In this document: piece by piece, positions 50,221 to 59,140 of the stretch
Position numbering within the stretch: the first letter of the stretch is position 1
Layout of the letters: the number at the start of each line of letters is the position of its first letter
NCBI RefSeq assembly: GCF_030272615.1
Contig: NC_081405.1
Span: 647,590,920 to 647,654,919, forward strand
Origin: Cryptomeria japonica
Lineage: Eukaryota > Streptophyta > Pinopsida > Cupressales > Cupressaceae
Direction: 5' to 3'
DNA length: 64,000 bases
Translations under genes and position numbers: made by a program
Notes under the pieces: model-generated
Databases searched by the model: none
What the model saw: only the letters and a program-made list of their open reading frames with translations
Told to the model about the DNA's origin: nothing

Positions 50221-51872
50221 TGATGCAGAGAGATCAACTCTGGAACTCTCCCTAAGGATTAAATCAACTCAAGGAGACACATCAAAGGATCCTCTACATG
50301 CTAGGTGATTCAAAACCAAACTCAACTCAACACACCCAACCAAGGATAACATCAAAATGGTTTGTTCCAACACCTCTATTGGTCTTAACACATCCCAAAC
50401 ACCATAAGACAAGGTTCTACACACCCCCAAACTCAGACTCAAACTCATAAACCAAACTTGCTCTTCTAGGCTCTATTCCTTGTAGCCTCCAAATCGGGTA
50501 TTTTCAACTTTTCTCCAAATCATCCCAAAACACTTGACAACAAAATTAAATATTTAGACACCCATTTGGATGTTACACAACATATCAGAAAACCAATATA
50601 GGTTGTTTTGGACGGACCCTTTGCTGTCCTCAAATGTGCCCCTTTTTAGCCTTAAAAACCACCCACTTTACAAAGGAAGTACCAACAAAACTTAACACCA
50701 GATTAAACCCTTTTTTACAGTCTCTTATTATATTCCCAAACCAAGGATTTTTCAGGTCTTAGGTCTTGGTTGCACTCCTAGATACCCAAACACCAAAAAC
50801 CTCACTAAATCACCCTTTTCCCTAGGGCTTTCTAGAAATATCACTTCCAATCACTTCCAAGGCTCAACCAAAGTTCAAACACCTTTAAAATGGTGTGTCT
50901 AGACACTTCAATGCATAAAATACCCCCCTTGTTCAATTAGATTCTCTGCTGCTACACTCTAGCCTTCATTTTCACTCATTTCCAATCACTTTTCTTCAAC
51001 TTTCATGCAACTTTCATGGTGTACACCTGCACTCTTCACTCCTTCCTGTCAATCATGGGTTATTAAACTATTGTACATGTTATTTGGCATCCATCCTATG
51101 AGAATCAGACCTGTACATTCATAGGATGGATCCTTACATGCTTGGAAATTCACAAATTAGTGAAAAAAATCACTGTCTTTTCTGGGACAGTCAGCAATAA
51201 ATAAAAATATGATACTTTCAAGACTTCAAAAATGCACTCAATACATAAAAGGAATAACCAATAAACCCCCAATGTACAGCAATGATGATCCCTTAGCCTT
51301 TCAATGCAAAGAAAGCATGAAAAAACAAGGATTTGACAGCAAATAAAGAGTTTTTTAATTAATTTTCTGAGATAGTCCGTACAAGTCCATACCAGCATCA
51401 TCCAACCACACAAAAATTACTTTAGAGACTTTATAAGACCTTCCCCAACCAACTCCAACCAATCTCCAACTAATCCAAGTGATTAAAATGTCAAAACAAC
51501 TCTAAAACTTATTTCCCACCAAAACTGGAACTAGTTGTTGAAATTCAAAATTTGAATTTTCAACTTTATTTCTAATACTTTTAATCAACTAAAACCTATC
51601 CCATTCAACTTATTTTGACATAATAAGATCATTAAATCACAATAAACTCCTATCCAACCTATCTAGACTCCATCATCCTATTACATTGCATTTTGGTCCT
51701 TAGGCCTTTATCAGGACCTTTAGGACTTTTACATAATTTATTGAATTCAACATTACAATAGGCCATTATAGGCTTCAAAACATTCCAATTGACCTCTAGT
51801 GATGTCATATCACTCTCCTTAGTCCTTGGTGTCCTCCTTTGTTCATTTGCCCTCCTGGATGCTCCGGCATCA
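50221..51872 (-). repeat. TR-GAG-type element 3' LTR
   Basis: 1652 bp, the same length as its partner. On the minus strand it starts TGATGCCGGAGCATCC. The open frame from the interior continues about 214 bases into it before stopping at 51659. Confidence 0.95.
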
Positions 51873-52111
51873 TACTCCCCACCAATAAGAAAATTCTTGT
51901 CCCAAGAATTGCTCCAATGATCAGTCTGATTTCTTTTTGCTATCCTCCTTTGAGTAGGGATCAGATAGTCCCCAAATGTGACCTGCTTCCTTCCTTTCCA
52001 ACCTATACTCACATCACAAAATGGATTAGAAACAAAACATGCTTTGGTGTGTCCTTGTCTAGGACATGGCTGCTCATAACTAGTCTGTACATCTGCTCTT
52101 CTCTGATCCAC
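51659..52111 (-). CDS. In-frame tail of the Gag-protease frame, after one TAG
   Basis: About 150 codons, in the same frame as the Gag-protease. They are separated from it by a single TAG at 52115-52117 (…KLHV TAG CAA GTG GAT CAG…). No obvious ATG is needed if the stop is a mutated CAG or is read through. No domain is recognised. The end crosses the PPT and LTR start in the motif NSWDKNFLIGGEYDAG. The chromovirus E tail (NS..ELEF...YGAG) occupies the same position, so this is probably the remnant C-terminus of a former Gag-Pol polyprotein. The part inside the LTR may not be functional. Confidence 0.6.
   Translation of the reverse strand: MDQRRADVQTSYEQPCPRQGHTKACFVSNPFCDVSIGWKGRKQVTFGDYLIPTQRRIAKRNQTDHWSNSWDKNFLIGGEYDAGASRRANEQRRTPRTKESDMTSLEVNWNVLKPIMAYCNVEFNKLCKSPKGPDKGLRTKMQCNRMMESR
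51873..51886 (-). other. TR-GAG-type element polypurine tract
   Basis: The minus strand reads TTGGTGGGGAGTA directly before the LTR start TGATGCCGG. It doubles as codons for the GGEYDAG end of the reading frame. Confidence 0.8.
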
Positions 52112-52114
52112 TTG

Positions 52115-53947
52115 CTATACGTGCAACTTCTCTTTCACACCCACATATCCTTGCTCAACAATAGGACATTTTACTGAACCAACTTGTAGAAAAGATAAAT
52201 CCCATAAATCATCATGAAGAGGACTATTCTTCCTCATAGTCTGCTGCAAATTAACATCTTCCTTCCAACCAGTATCTTCTTGTTTTTCAACCTGCCTTAT
52301 CATTGGTAAATGCTCCCCAAAACATATTATAGGATGCTCTTTCAAGACCCCCAAAGGTAAAGGATTCAACTTATATTTCTGACCATCTTTATGAACCAAA
52401 TATGTGTTATCAAAACCATCATGTATTGTTCTTCTACTATGTTGCCAAGGTCTTCCTAATATCAAATGTGCACAAGTCATAGGAACCACATCACATAATA
52501 CCTTATCTTGATATGGACCAATAGAAAAATTCACATAAGCCTTCAAACTAACCTCTACATGCTGTTGTTGGGTGACCCAAGTGGCCTTGTAGGGATTAGG
52601 ATGGTCAAATGGTACAATTCCTAACTTGGTTATCATATCAAGAGACACAAGATTACTATGTGATCCTGAATCAATGATTACCTTACATATCTTTCCTTTG
52701 CATAAACAAGTAGTTCTAAAGATTGTTACCTTTGGTTCTTGCTGAAGTTTCTCACCTTGCTTTACCATCAAGAAGTCACCTTCAAGAACTGGGTCTACTC
52801 TCTTTGATTCTTCTTTCTTCTCATCTTCTTGTACCATATACACTCTTCTATCTCTGCCTTGTTCTGATTCATTCCACTTAGGGCATCTGAATGATTGGTG
52901 CCCAATCTCATTGCAATGAAAACACTTACCTGTAAAGATTCCACTTCCTCTTCCTCCTCCAAATCTACCACCTCTAGGGTTGTATCCTCCTCTTGGTTCT
53001 GAAAAACTTTCTTTGCCTTTCTCATTGTTGCCTTGCCCTTGATCTCTATTACCTCTTCCTCTATTAGAAATGCCTCCTCTTCCACCATTACTTGATCTTT
53101 CTTGTTTTCTCTTCAACTTCTCCTCAGCCCTAATGGCCAACTGATAGCATTCACCCAAGGTTCTAGGTACTTGTAGACCAATCTCATCTTGTAAGTTGTA
53201 TCTCAAGCCATTTATATACCTGGCTATTTTCTCCTCTTCTTCCTCATATCCTCCTCTAATACTAAGCTTGTGAAATTGCTCAGTATAAGCCATTACATCC
53301 ATTTCTTTTTGCTTCAGATTTTGCCTCATCCTCTTCACATGAATGGTATAATCAGAAGGTAGGAACTGCTCCTTCATCAAACTTCTCATCCTTGACCATG
53401 TAGACACTTTTGTTAATCCTCTTGCCATCCTATCATTTTGAAAACTAGTCCACCATGTCAATGCTGTACCTCTCAACTTTGTCTTTGCAAATTTCACTTT
53501 CTTCTCCTCTTCCATTTCTTCAAACTCAAAATAGTTATCCAAGGCATCAAGCCATCCCAACACCTCTTCACTATCCATCTTCCCCTGATAGATAGGCAAA
53601 TCAATATGACTCTTACCTCCACTACCTTGTACTGCCTTCAACAATCTAACCAACCTTCTTTCTTCAGGGTCATCTATGTCATTTGTTGGCTGCTCTTGGT
53701 CTGCTACCTCATTCACTTCTTCTTCATCATTGTTCCCTATGTTGTCTTGCTCCATTCTTCTTCTTCTATCCCTCTCAAGGTTTTCTATCCTTGCTTGCAT
53801 ATTCTCTCTTTCTCTTCTCCATTGTCTTTCTTCTCTTGCCTTAGCCTGCTCTCTTGCTGCATCTTGTTCCCTTCTTTCCCTTCTTTCCCTTTCTAGGATT
53901 TCCTTCAATTCTTCTAGTTCTCTTGCCAATTGATTCTTAGGTGCCAT
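52115..53947 (-). CDS. Intact Gag-protease polyprotein
   Basis: 610 codons from the ATG at 53947 (MAPKNQLARELEELKE), the same kind of start as gypsy E Gag; the five codons upstream open with TTG and are not needed. Domains counted from that ATG: charged coiled coil about 5-68; Gag core about 105-280 (DLPIYQG, WLDALDNYFEFEE, ALTWWTSFQ, ARYINGLRYNLQDEI); G/R-rich RNA-binding linker 286-340; one zinc knuckle CFHCNEIGHQSFRC at about 342-355; pepsin-like retroviral protease with intact DSGS at about 426 and ILGRPWQ at about 496. The C-terminal 100 residues are unassigned. No frameshift or stop until TAG 52115-52117. Product: particle-forming Gag with protease. Confidence 0.93.
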   Translation of the reverse strand: MAPKNQLARELEELKEILERERRERREQDAAREQAKAREERQWRRERENMQARIENLERDRRRRMEQDNIGNNDEEEVNEVADQEQPTNDIDDPEERRLVRLLKAVQGSGGKSHIDLPIYQGKMDSEEVLGWLDALDNYFEFEEMEEEKKVKFAKTKLRGTALTWWTSFQNDRMARGLTKVSTWSRMRSLMKEQFLPSDYTIHVKRMRQNLKQKEMDVMAYTEQFHKLSIRGGYEEEEEKIARYINGLRYNLQDEIGLQVPRTLGECYQLAIRAEEKLKRKQERSSNGGRGGISNRGRGNRDQGQGNNEKGKESFSEPRGGYNPRGGRFGGGRGSGIFTGKCFHCNEIGHQSFRCPKWNESEQGRDRRVYMVQEDEKKEESKRVDPVLEGDFLMVKQGEKLQQEPKVTIFRTTCLCKGKICKVIIDSGSHSNLVSLDMITKLGIVPFDHPNPYKATWVTQQQHVEVSLKAYVNFSIGPYQDKVLCDVVPMTCAHLILGRPWQHSRRTIHDGFDNTYLVHKDGQKYKLNPLPLGVLKEHPIICFGEHLPMIRQVEKQEDTGWKEDVNLQQTMRKNSPLHDDLWDLSFLQVGSVKCPIVEQGYVGVKEKLHV

Positions 53948-53986
53948 AACTACCCTTACCAAACCTTCACCAGATCTTTTACTGAT

Positions 53987-53998
53987 GCTCTGATACCA
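53987..53998 (-). other. TR-GAG-type element primer-binding site
   Basis: The plus strand reads GCTCTGATACCA, exact initiator-Met complement, two bases (CT) from the LTR start at 54001. Confidence 0.93.
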
Positions 53999-54000
53999 CT

Positions 54001-55652
54001 TGATGCAGAGATATCAACTCTAGAACTCTCCCTAAGGATTAAATCAACTCAAGGAGACACATCAAAGGATCCTCTACATGCTAGGTGATTCAAAACCAAA
54101 CTCAACTCAACACACCCAACAAAGGATAACATCAAAATGGTTTGTTCCAACACCTCTATTGGTCTTAACACATCCCAAACACCATAATACAAGGTTCTAC
54201 ACACCCCCAAACTCAGACTCAAACTCATAAACCAAACTTGCTCTTCTAGGCTCTATTCCTTGTAGCCTCCAAATCGGGTATTTTCAACTTTTCTCCAAAT
54301 CATCCCAAAACACTTGACAAAAAAATTACATATTTAGACACCCATTTGGATGTTACACAACATATCAGAAAACCAATATAGGTTGTTTTGGACGGACCCT
54401 TTGCTGTCCTCAAATGTGCCCCTTTTTAGCCTTAAAAACCACCCACTTTACAAAGGAAGTACCAAAAAAACTTAACACCAGATTAAACCCTTTTTTACAG
54501 TCTCTTATTATGTTCCCAAACCAAGTATTTTTCAGGTCTTAGGTCTTGGTTGCACTCCTAGATACCCAAACACCAAAAACCTCACTAAATCACCCTTTTC
54601 CCTAGGGCTTTCTAGAAATATCACTTCCAATCACTTCCAAGGCTCAACCAAAGTTCAAACACCTTTAAAATGGTGTTTCTAGACACTTCAATGCATAAAA
54701 TACCCCCCTTGTTCAATTAGATTCTCTGCTGCTACACTCTAGCCTTCATTTTCACTCATTTCCAATCACTTTTCTTCAACTTTCATGCAACTTTCATGGT
54801 GTACACCTGCACTCTTCACTCCTTCCTGTCAATCATGGGTTAGTAAACTATTGTACATGTTATTTGGCATCCATCCTATGAGAATCAGACCTGTACATTC
54901 ATAGGATGGATCCTTACATGCTTGGAAATTCACAAATTAGTGAAAAAAATCACTGTCTTTTCTGGGACAGTCAGCAATAAATAAAAATATGATACTTTCA
55001 AGACTTCAAAAATGCACTCAATACATCAAAGGAATAACCAATAAACCCCCAATGTACAGCAATGATGATCCCTTAGCCTTTCAATGCAAAGAAAGCATGA
55101 AAAAACAAGGATTTGACAGCAAATAAAGAGTTTTTTAATTAATTTTCTGAGACAGTCCGTACAAGTCCGTACCAGCATCATCCAACCACACAAAAATTAC
55201 TTTAGAGACTTTATAAGACCTTCCCCAAATAACTCCAACCAATCTCCAACTAATCCAAGTGATTAAAATGTCAAAACAACTCTAAAACTTATTTCCCACC
55301 AAAACTGGAACTAGTTGTTGAAATTCAAAATTTGAATTTTCAACTTTATTTCTAATACTTTTAATCAACTAAAACCTATCCCATTCAACTTATTTTGACA
55401 TAATCAGATCATTAAATCACAATAAACTCCTATCCAACCTATTTAGACTCCATCATCCTATTACATTGCATTTTGGTCCTTAGGCCTTTATCAGGACCTT
55501 TAGGACTTTTACATAATTTATTGAATTCAACATTACAATAGGCCATTATAGGCTTCAAAACATTCCAATTGACCTCTAGTGATGTCATATCACTCTCCTT
55601 AGTCCTTGGTGTCCTCCTTTGTTCATTTGCCCTCCTGGATGCTCCGGCATCA
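54001..55652 (-). repeat. TR-GAG-type element 5' LTR
   Basis: 1652 bp, about 99 percent identical to 50221-51872 by eye. It is followed by the target duplication CATAC and then chromovirus LTR sequence (CCCTTATTTTCATTGG). Confidence 0.95.
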
Positions 55653-55657
55653 CATAC

Positions 55658-56179
55658 CCCTTATTTTCATTGGATTTGTTAAATCTTTATGACTATCCTA
55701 AGGAAAGTGCAGTCATAGTTTTAGCTACTTGTATCAAGACTAGTATATTAAAGAATTATAAAAAGTATCATTTTCTTTGTTTGTATGATTCCATGGAAGA
55801 TTTTTATTGATTCGTAGAGTACCCATTCTCTATAACACTGTTGTTTTGTACTCTTATTTGAGTTTAGTGGATCAAACTTATTGATTGTCCTAAGTGTATT
55901 CATTGTCTTTGTCTTAGGAACAGTCATAGACAAAGAAGAAGTTTCATAAAGTTAGACCTTGGAAACACATAAACATCTCTTGTTTATCTTTTAGGTATTG
56001 TATCAAATCACAAATGTCAATTTTTTTTTTTTCTTGTAAGTGTTAAACCATGTTAAGACCCATTAGGTGGTTGAGAGACTAGAATGTTACTTCATCGTCA
56101 GCATATCTCCTAATTGTGAAGAGTGTTTAAATAGGTTTTTCTTAACTTTCAAATCCTCTTTTCCCTTACATCTACATCA
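55658..56179 (+). repeat. Gypsy E 3' LTR, distal part
   Basis: It continues the LTR interrupted at 50220 and matches the left LTR from CCCCTTATTT (about 37250) to the end. It ends TCTACATCA. Confidence 0.9.
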
Positions 56180-56879
56180 ATTTCCCACCTATGTCTAGTA
56201 TGAAAACTAAACCACAAATGAGAAACTAAGTACATATGACATTAATGCAAAACAATGATTAATAGAAACTTCTTCAATGACAACCTACTATTAGAAAGAG
56301 GAAAATCAATAGTAAAAACTAATAAAATAATCCACCAAAGTGAGTTCCAAGAAGATGTGAATGATGCCACCACTCTTTTGAGTAGATTCTTTTTTTTGGC
56401 CAATGCCAAGGATTCATACCTATAGATCTTTTCTACTTCATCCTCTCGATTAAGAATTTAAATAATAAATACATTGATCCAGTTCTATCAGTGACACCCT
56501 ACATAAACAAATATTAGATGTTTTAAAGTCTACCAAATTCTACATCGCATCATATTTGGTATAGCTAATAGATTTCAAGGACAAATTTATAATGATAAAC
56601 AAAGTCAAAATATTGAAACTAGGTGAAATACTAGTATATGATCATTACACCTAGTTATAATGGAAGGAAATATAGAAGCATTACAACATGGTAAATGAAA
56701 CATTTGTGTATGCAATCATCAGATATTTGGACGATGAATATGCAAAGTAGATGAAACTCTTCCTCTAAACCAAAACTATCTCCTCATTTAGCAAGACTCT
56801 TCTATGACAATAAATTCTCCTCTTTGGCATCTTTAGAATTCTTAGATTTAACATCTTCATCTCATGTGAAACTTGTGCA
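56180..56879. other. No recognised gene
   Basis: AT-rich flank of gypsy E. Possibly decayed sequence downstream of gag scrap G, but no motif can be supported. Confidence 0.4.
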
Positions 56880-57650
56880 TTCCTTTAAGCCTTTTATATG
56901 TCCTTCCTTGAAGTAATGAAAACTCATATACTTGATAACCTTCTTCTCCATATTGGAAATAGGTTCCACAAAGCATCCTCTTCTAGGTCCTTTTCTAGAC
57001 CTCCCTCTTCCTATTTGGTCACCATGATTTTGTCCACAAGGGTGGTAGGCATTATCTCCTTTTTTCTTCCAATTGCTACTAGCTTCATCATTCTTCTTTT
57101 GGACTCCATTTCTTCATCCATATGCTCTTTTTCCATTATTTCCATAGTGACCTCTTCCTCACTACTTGATTTCAAATAATCTAGTTAGCTTCTCTTCTAC
57201 TTCTAGGATAAAATGATAAGAATTGTCAATAGTTGTCATCCTAACCAAACTTAGTTGTTGTTAAATACTTGGCTTCAACACATTTATATAATAGACTACT
57301 TGTACTTGCTGGCCTTGAAATGACATGTTCTAATAAATACCTTGCATAATTGTTCTATGTAATCTTTGATAGACTTACTCGCCTTCTTAAACATTGCATC
57401 TTCTTCAATATCTCTAACTCATAGTCAACAAGATTAAATTATATCTTCAAATTTTCCACCATCTAATCTCATCTTATTATCTTCTCTTTTACTTTTTTAT
57501 TTCTTTCTATTTGTACTTCCTTGCACTCTAGATACTAGCATGACTTTATAACTTAGCATTTGCAAATTTAACCTTCTAAAGATCTTCCACTTCTTGATTC
57601 TTAATGTTTTCATCCATATAATTGACCTATTTAATGAATGCTTTTAGGTT
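56880..57650 (-). pseudogene. Gypsy gag scrap G
   Basis: The minus-strand translation in shifting frames gives VKFANAKL*SHASI (the KFA.TKL.GHA.IWW region of chromovirus-type Gag, about 57560), KKASKSIKDYIEQL (about 57400), YYINVLKPSI*QQLSLVRMT (about 57270), FILEVEEKLTR, an acidic linker, then a G/R-rich stretch (QIGRGRSRKGPRR, about 57000) and a wrecked zinc knuckle (GHIKGLKEC). The frame is heavily broken. No pol, LTR or PBS is attached, so it is an orphan fragment related to the Gag of gypsy E. Confidence 0.65.
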
Positions 57651-57831
57651 AAGGCTTCCAAAAATCGTGGAAACTTAAATCTTTGTCTTTTTTCCAATCT
57701 TAGAGATGACCTATAACAATTTGACTTTCTCAAGATCTACTACTACATCTTGATCTTCAAATTGTCCTTTTTTAGTTTCTTCTCCACTTTCATCTCTTCA
57801 TTTAATTATACAACTAACTAATTATATTCTT

Positions 57832-59084
57832 TTGTTCTTGTGCTTTGGTGTTGCAGAGAGTTGGTTTAGTTGGTATATTGCAGATATGTTGATGTGGATT
57901 AAAGGATTCAATGATTAGTATCTTTAGTTGATTCAACATGATTTTGAATTCTCCAGAAGGTGATTTGATCAAGTTATGAGGTCGAGTGTGACGACAAGTA
58001 CTTCTGTTGGTTCTATATAGTAGAGTGTTTGGGACATTCATGTGTGTCAACAGTTTGAGTGGTTCATGATTTGAATCTTCACAAGCGTATCTTTTAGTTT
58101 GTCTATAAGTTATCTTGTTATTCTTGAGCTCTAAGAGGGAGATGATGATGATTCTAGTAATCTGAGTTCTTGTTATTTTTGTGGTGGAATTCATGTTGCT
58201 TGTTGATGTTTTTCAATCATGTTCTATCCGTGTTGCTGGTCACCATTAATTTTTGTGTGCGTTGTTGAAGATTTTCTTGGTCTGGTGGTATTCTTCATGT
58301 TATACGACCTTTTAGTTGACCCGATGATTCTTGCATGTTGTGGATGATCTCGACAAGATATTCAGTGGTGTTGCATGCTCAAGGTTTTGATTTAGGTCCA
58401 TGCTATGTCCTTGGTGACATTATATTAGTTTGCATAATGATATATGTATCATGTGATGTAATTTTGTATTCAGATCGTATGAGTTGATCCAACCTTGAAA
58501 TTAAGGTTGATGATTTGTATAAATAAGAGTAATAATCATGTAAGATGTGTATCCACACCCTTAGAGGGTGTTGTATGTGCAAACAAGCATTTTATCTTTT
58601 AGAAGAGTGATGAAGTGAAGAAGAGAGTTGCAAACTAGATAGTGTGCTTAATAGGCACCGTGATCAGGCATTTGAAGATGTTATTCTTTCAATTCATATA
58701 ATTCAGATTGGTGTTGGATCTTTGTAAGGTAGTGAGCCTTCATTTCTTCCTTTGGGGGTTGTAGCCCTCTCTTGTATTTGAGTTGTGGGCTCTAGTTAGT
58801 GTTCCTGAATGCATGTGCATTCCCCATTGTAATATTTACATATACTACTATAGAGTATCATCATATGGTGGATAGGTTCTCACCGTGGTTTTTCCCTTAA
58901 ACTGGGTTTTCCATGTCAAAATCTGTGTGTTACATGTATTGCTATTGTGGTTTTTATCTTTTCTATTGTTGTTAATGATCATATCTATAGTTGTGGTTAA
59001 TTTTTTAAAGTTTGGTGAAAACTGATTCACCGCCCCCCCCCCCCCCCCCCCCATCTCAATTTTCCTTCATTATTGCTGCCAACA
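57832..59084 (+). repeat. Copia D 5' LTR
   Basis: It ends TTGCTGCCAACA two bases before the PBS. Internal blocks (GGATTAAAGG, TTGATCAAGTTATGAGG, GCATGTGCATTCCCCATTGTAAT) match the order in the copia A LTR, so A and D are related families. A run of 20 Cs (59033-59052) sits in the C-tract motif. The 5' edge (TGTTCTTGTGC) is inferred from length and TG, as no partner LTR is in the window. Confidence 0.72.
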
Positions 59085-59086
59085 AT

Positions 59087-59098
59087 TGATATCAGAGC
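59087..59098 (+). other. Copia D primer-binding site (one mismatch)
   Basis: TGATATCAGAGC, one base off the initiator-Met complement, two bases after the LTR end. Confidence 0.82.
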
Positions 59099-59140
59099 TA
59101 GATCCTTTCGAAGAAGCTTGACTGCTTGAGGAGATCCAAG

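Larger units (their letters stand above)
50221..55652 (-). mobile_element. TR-GAG-type element (Gag-protease only), young
   Basis: Two LTRs of 1652 bp each (50221-51872 and 54001-55652), starting TGATGCAGAG and ending CCGGCATCA on the plus strand. The 5-bp target duplication CATAC (50216-50220, 55653-55657) is perfect. The PBS is exact. A hand comparison of the LTRs finds about 18 differences (about 1.1 percent), so it is the youngest insertion that can be dated here. The 2.1-kb interior encodes only Gag-protease plus a short tail, with no RT, RNase H or integrase. This matches the terminal-repeat-with-GAG class of non-autonomous elements. It must be mobilised in trans. Confidence 0.93.
36201..56179 (+). 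mobile_element. Gypsy E: chromovirus with two nested insertions
   Basis: Left LTR 36201-37766; right LTR in two pieces (49170-50220 and 55658-56179). The PBS is TGGTATCAGAGC. Gag, protease, RT, RNase H, integrase and a C-terminal chromodomain follow in gypsy order. The integrase is split by element H and the right LTR by the Gag-protease element. Without guests the element would be about 7.8 kb. Many stops make it dead. The left LTR begins TAGTCCAGGG where the right has TGGTGCAGGG, so the canonical TG is mutated. No convincing target duplication is seen (GTTGC/ATTTC). The integrase-chromodomain order identifies a chromovirus. Confidence 0.92.

Noticed and set aside
53438-53933. Plus-strand frames opposite the Gag-protease
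   Set aside because: They are antisense shadows of the charged coiled coil in Gag; the hydrophobic peptide composition comes from complementing Glu/Arg codons.
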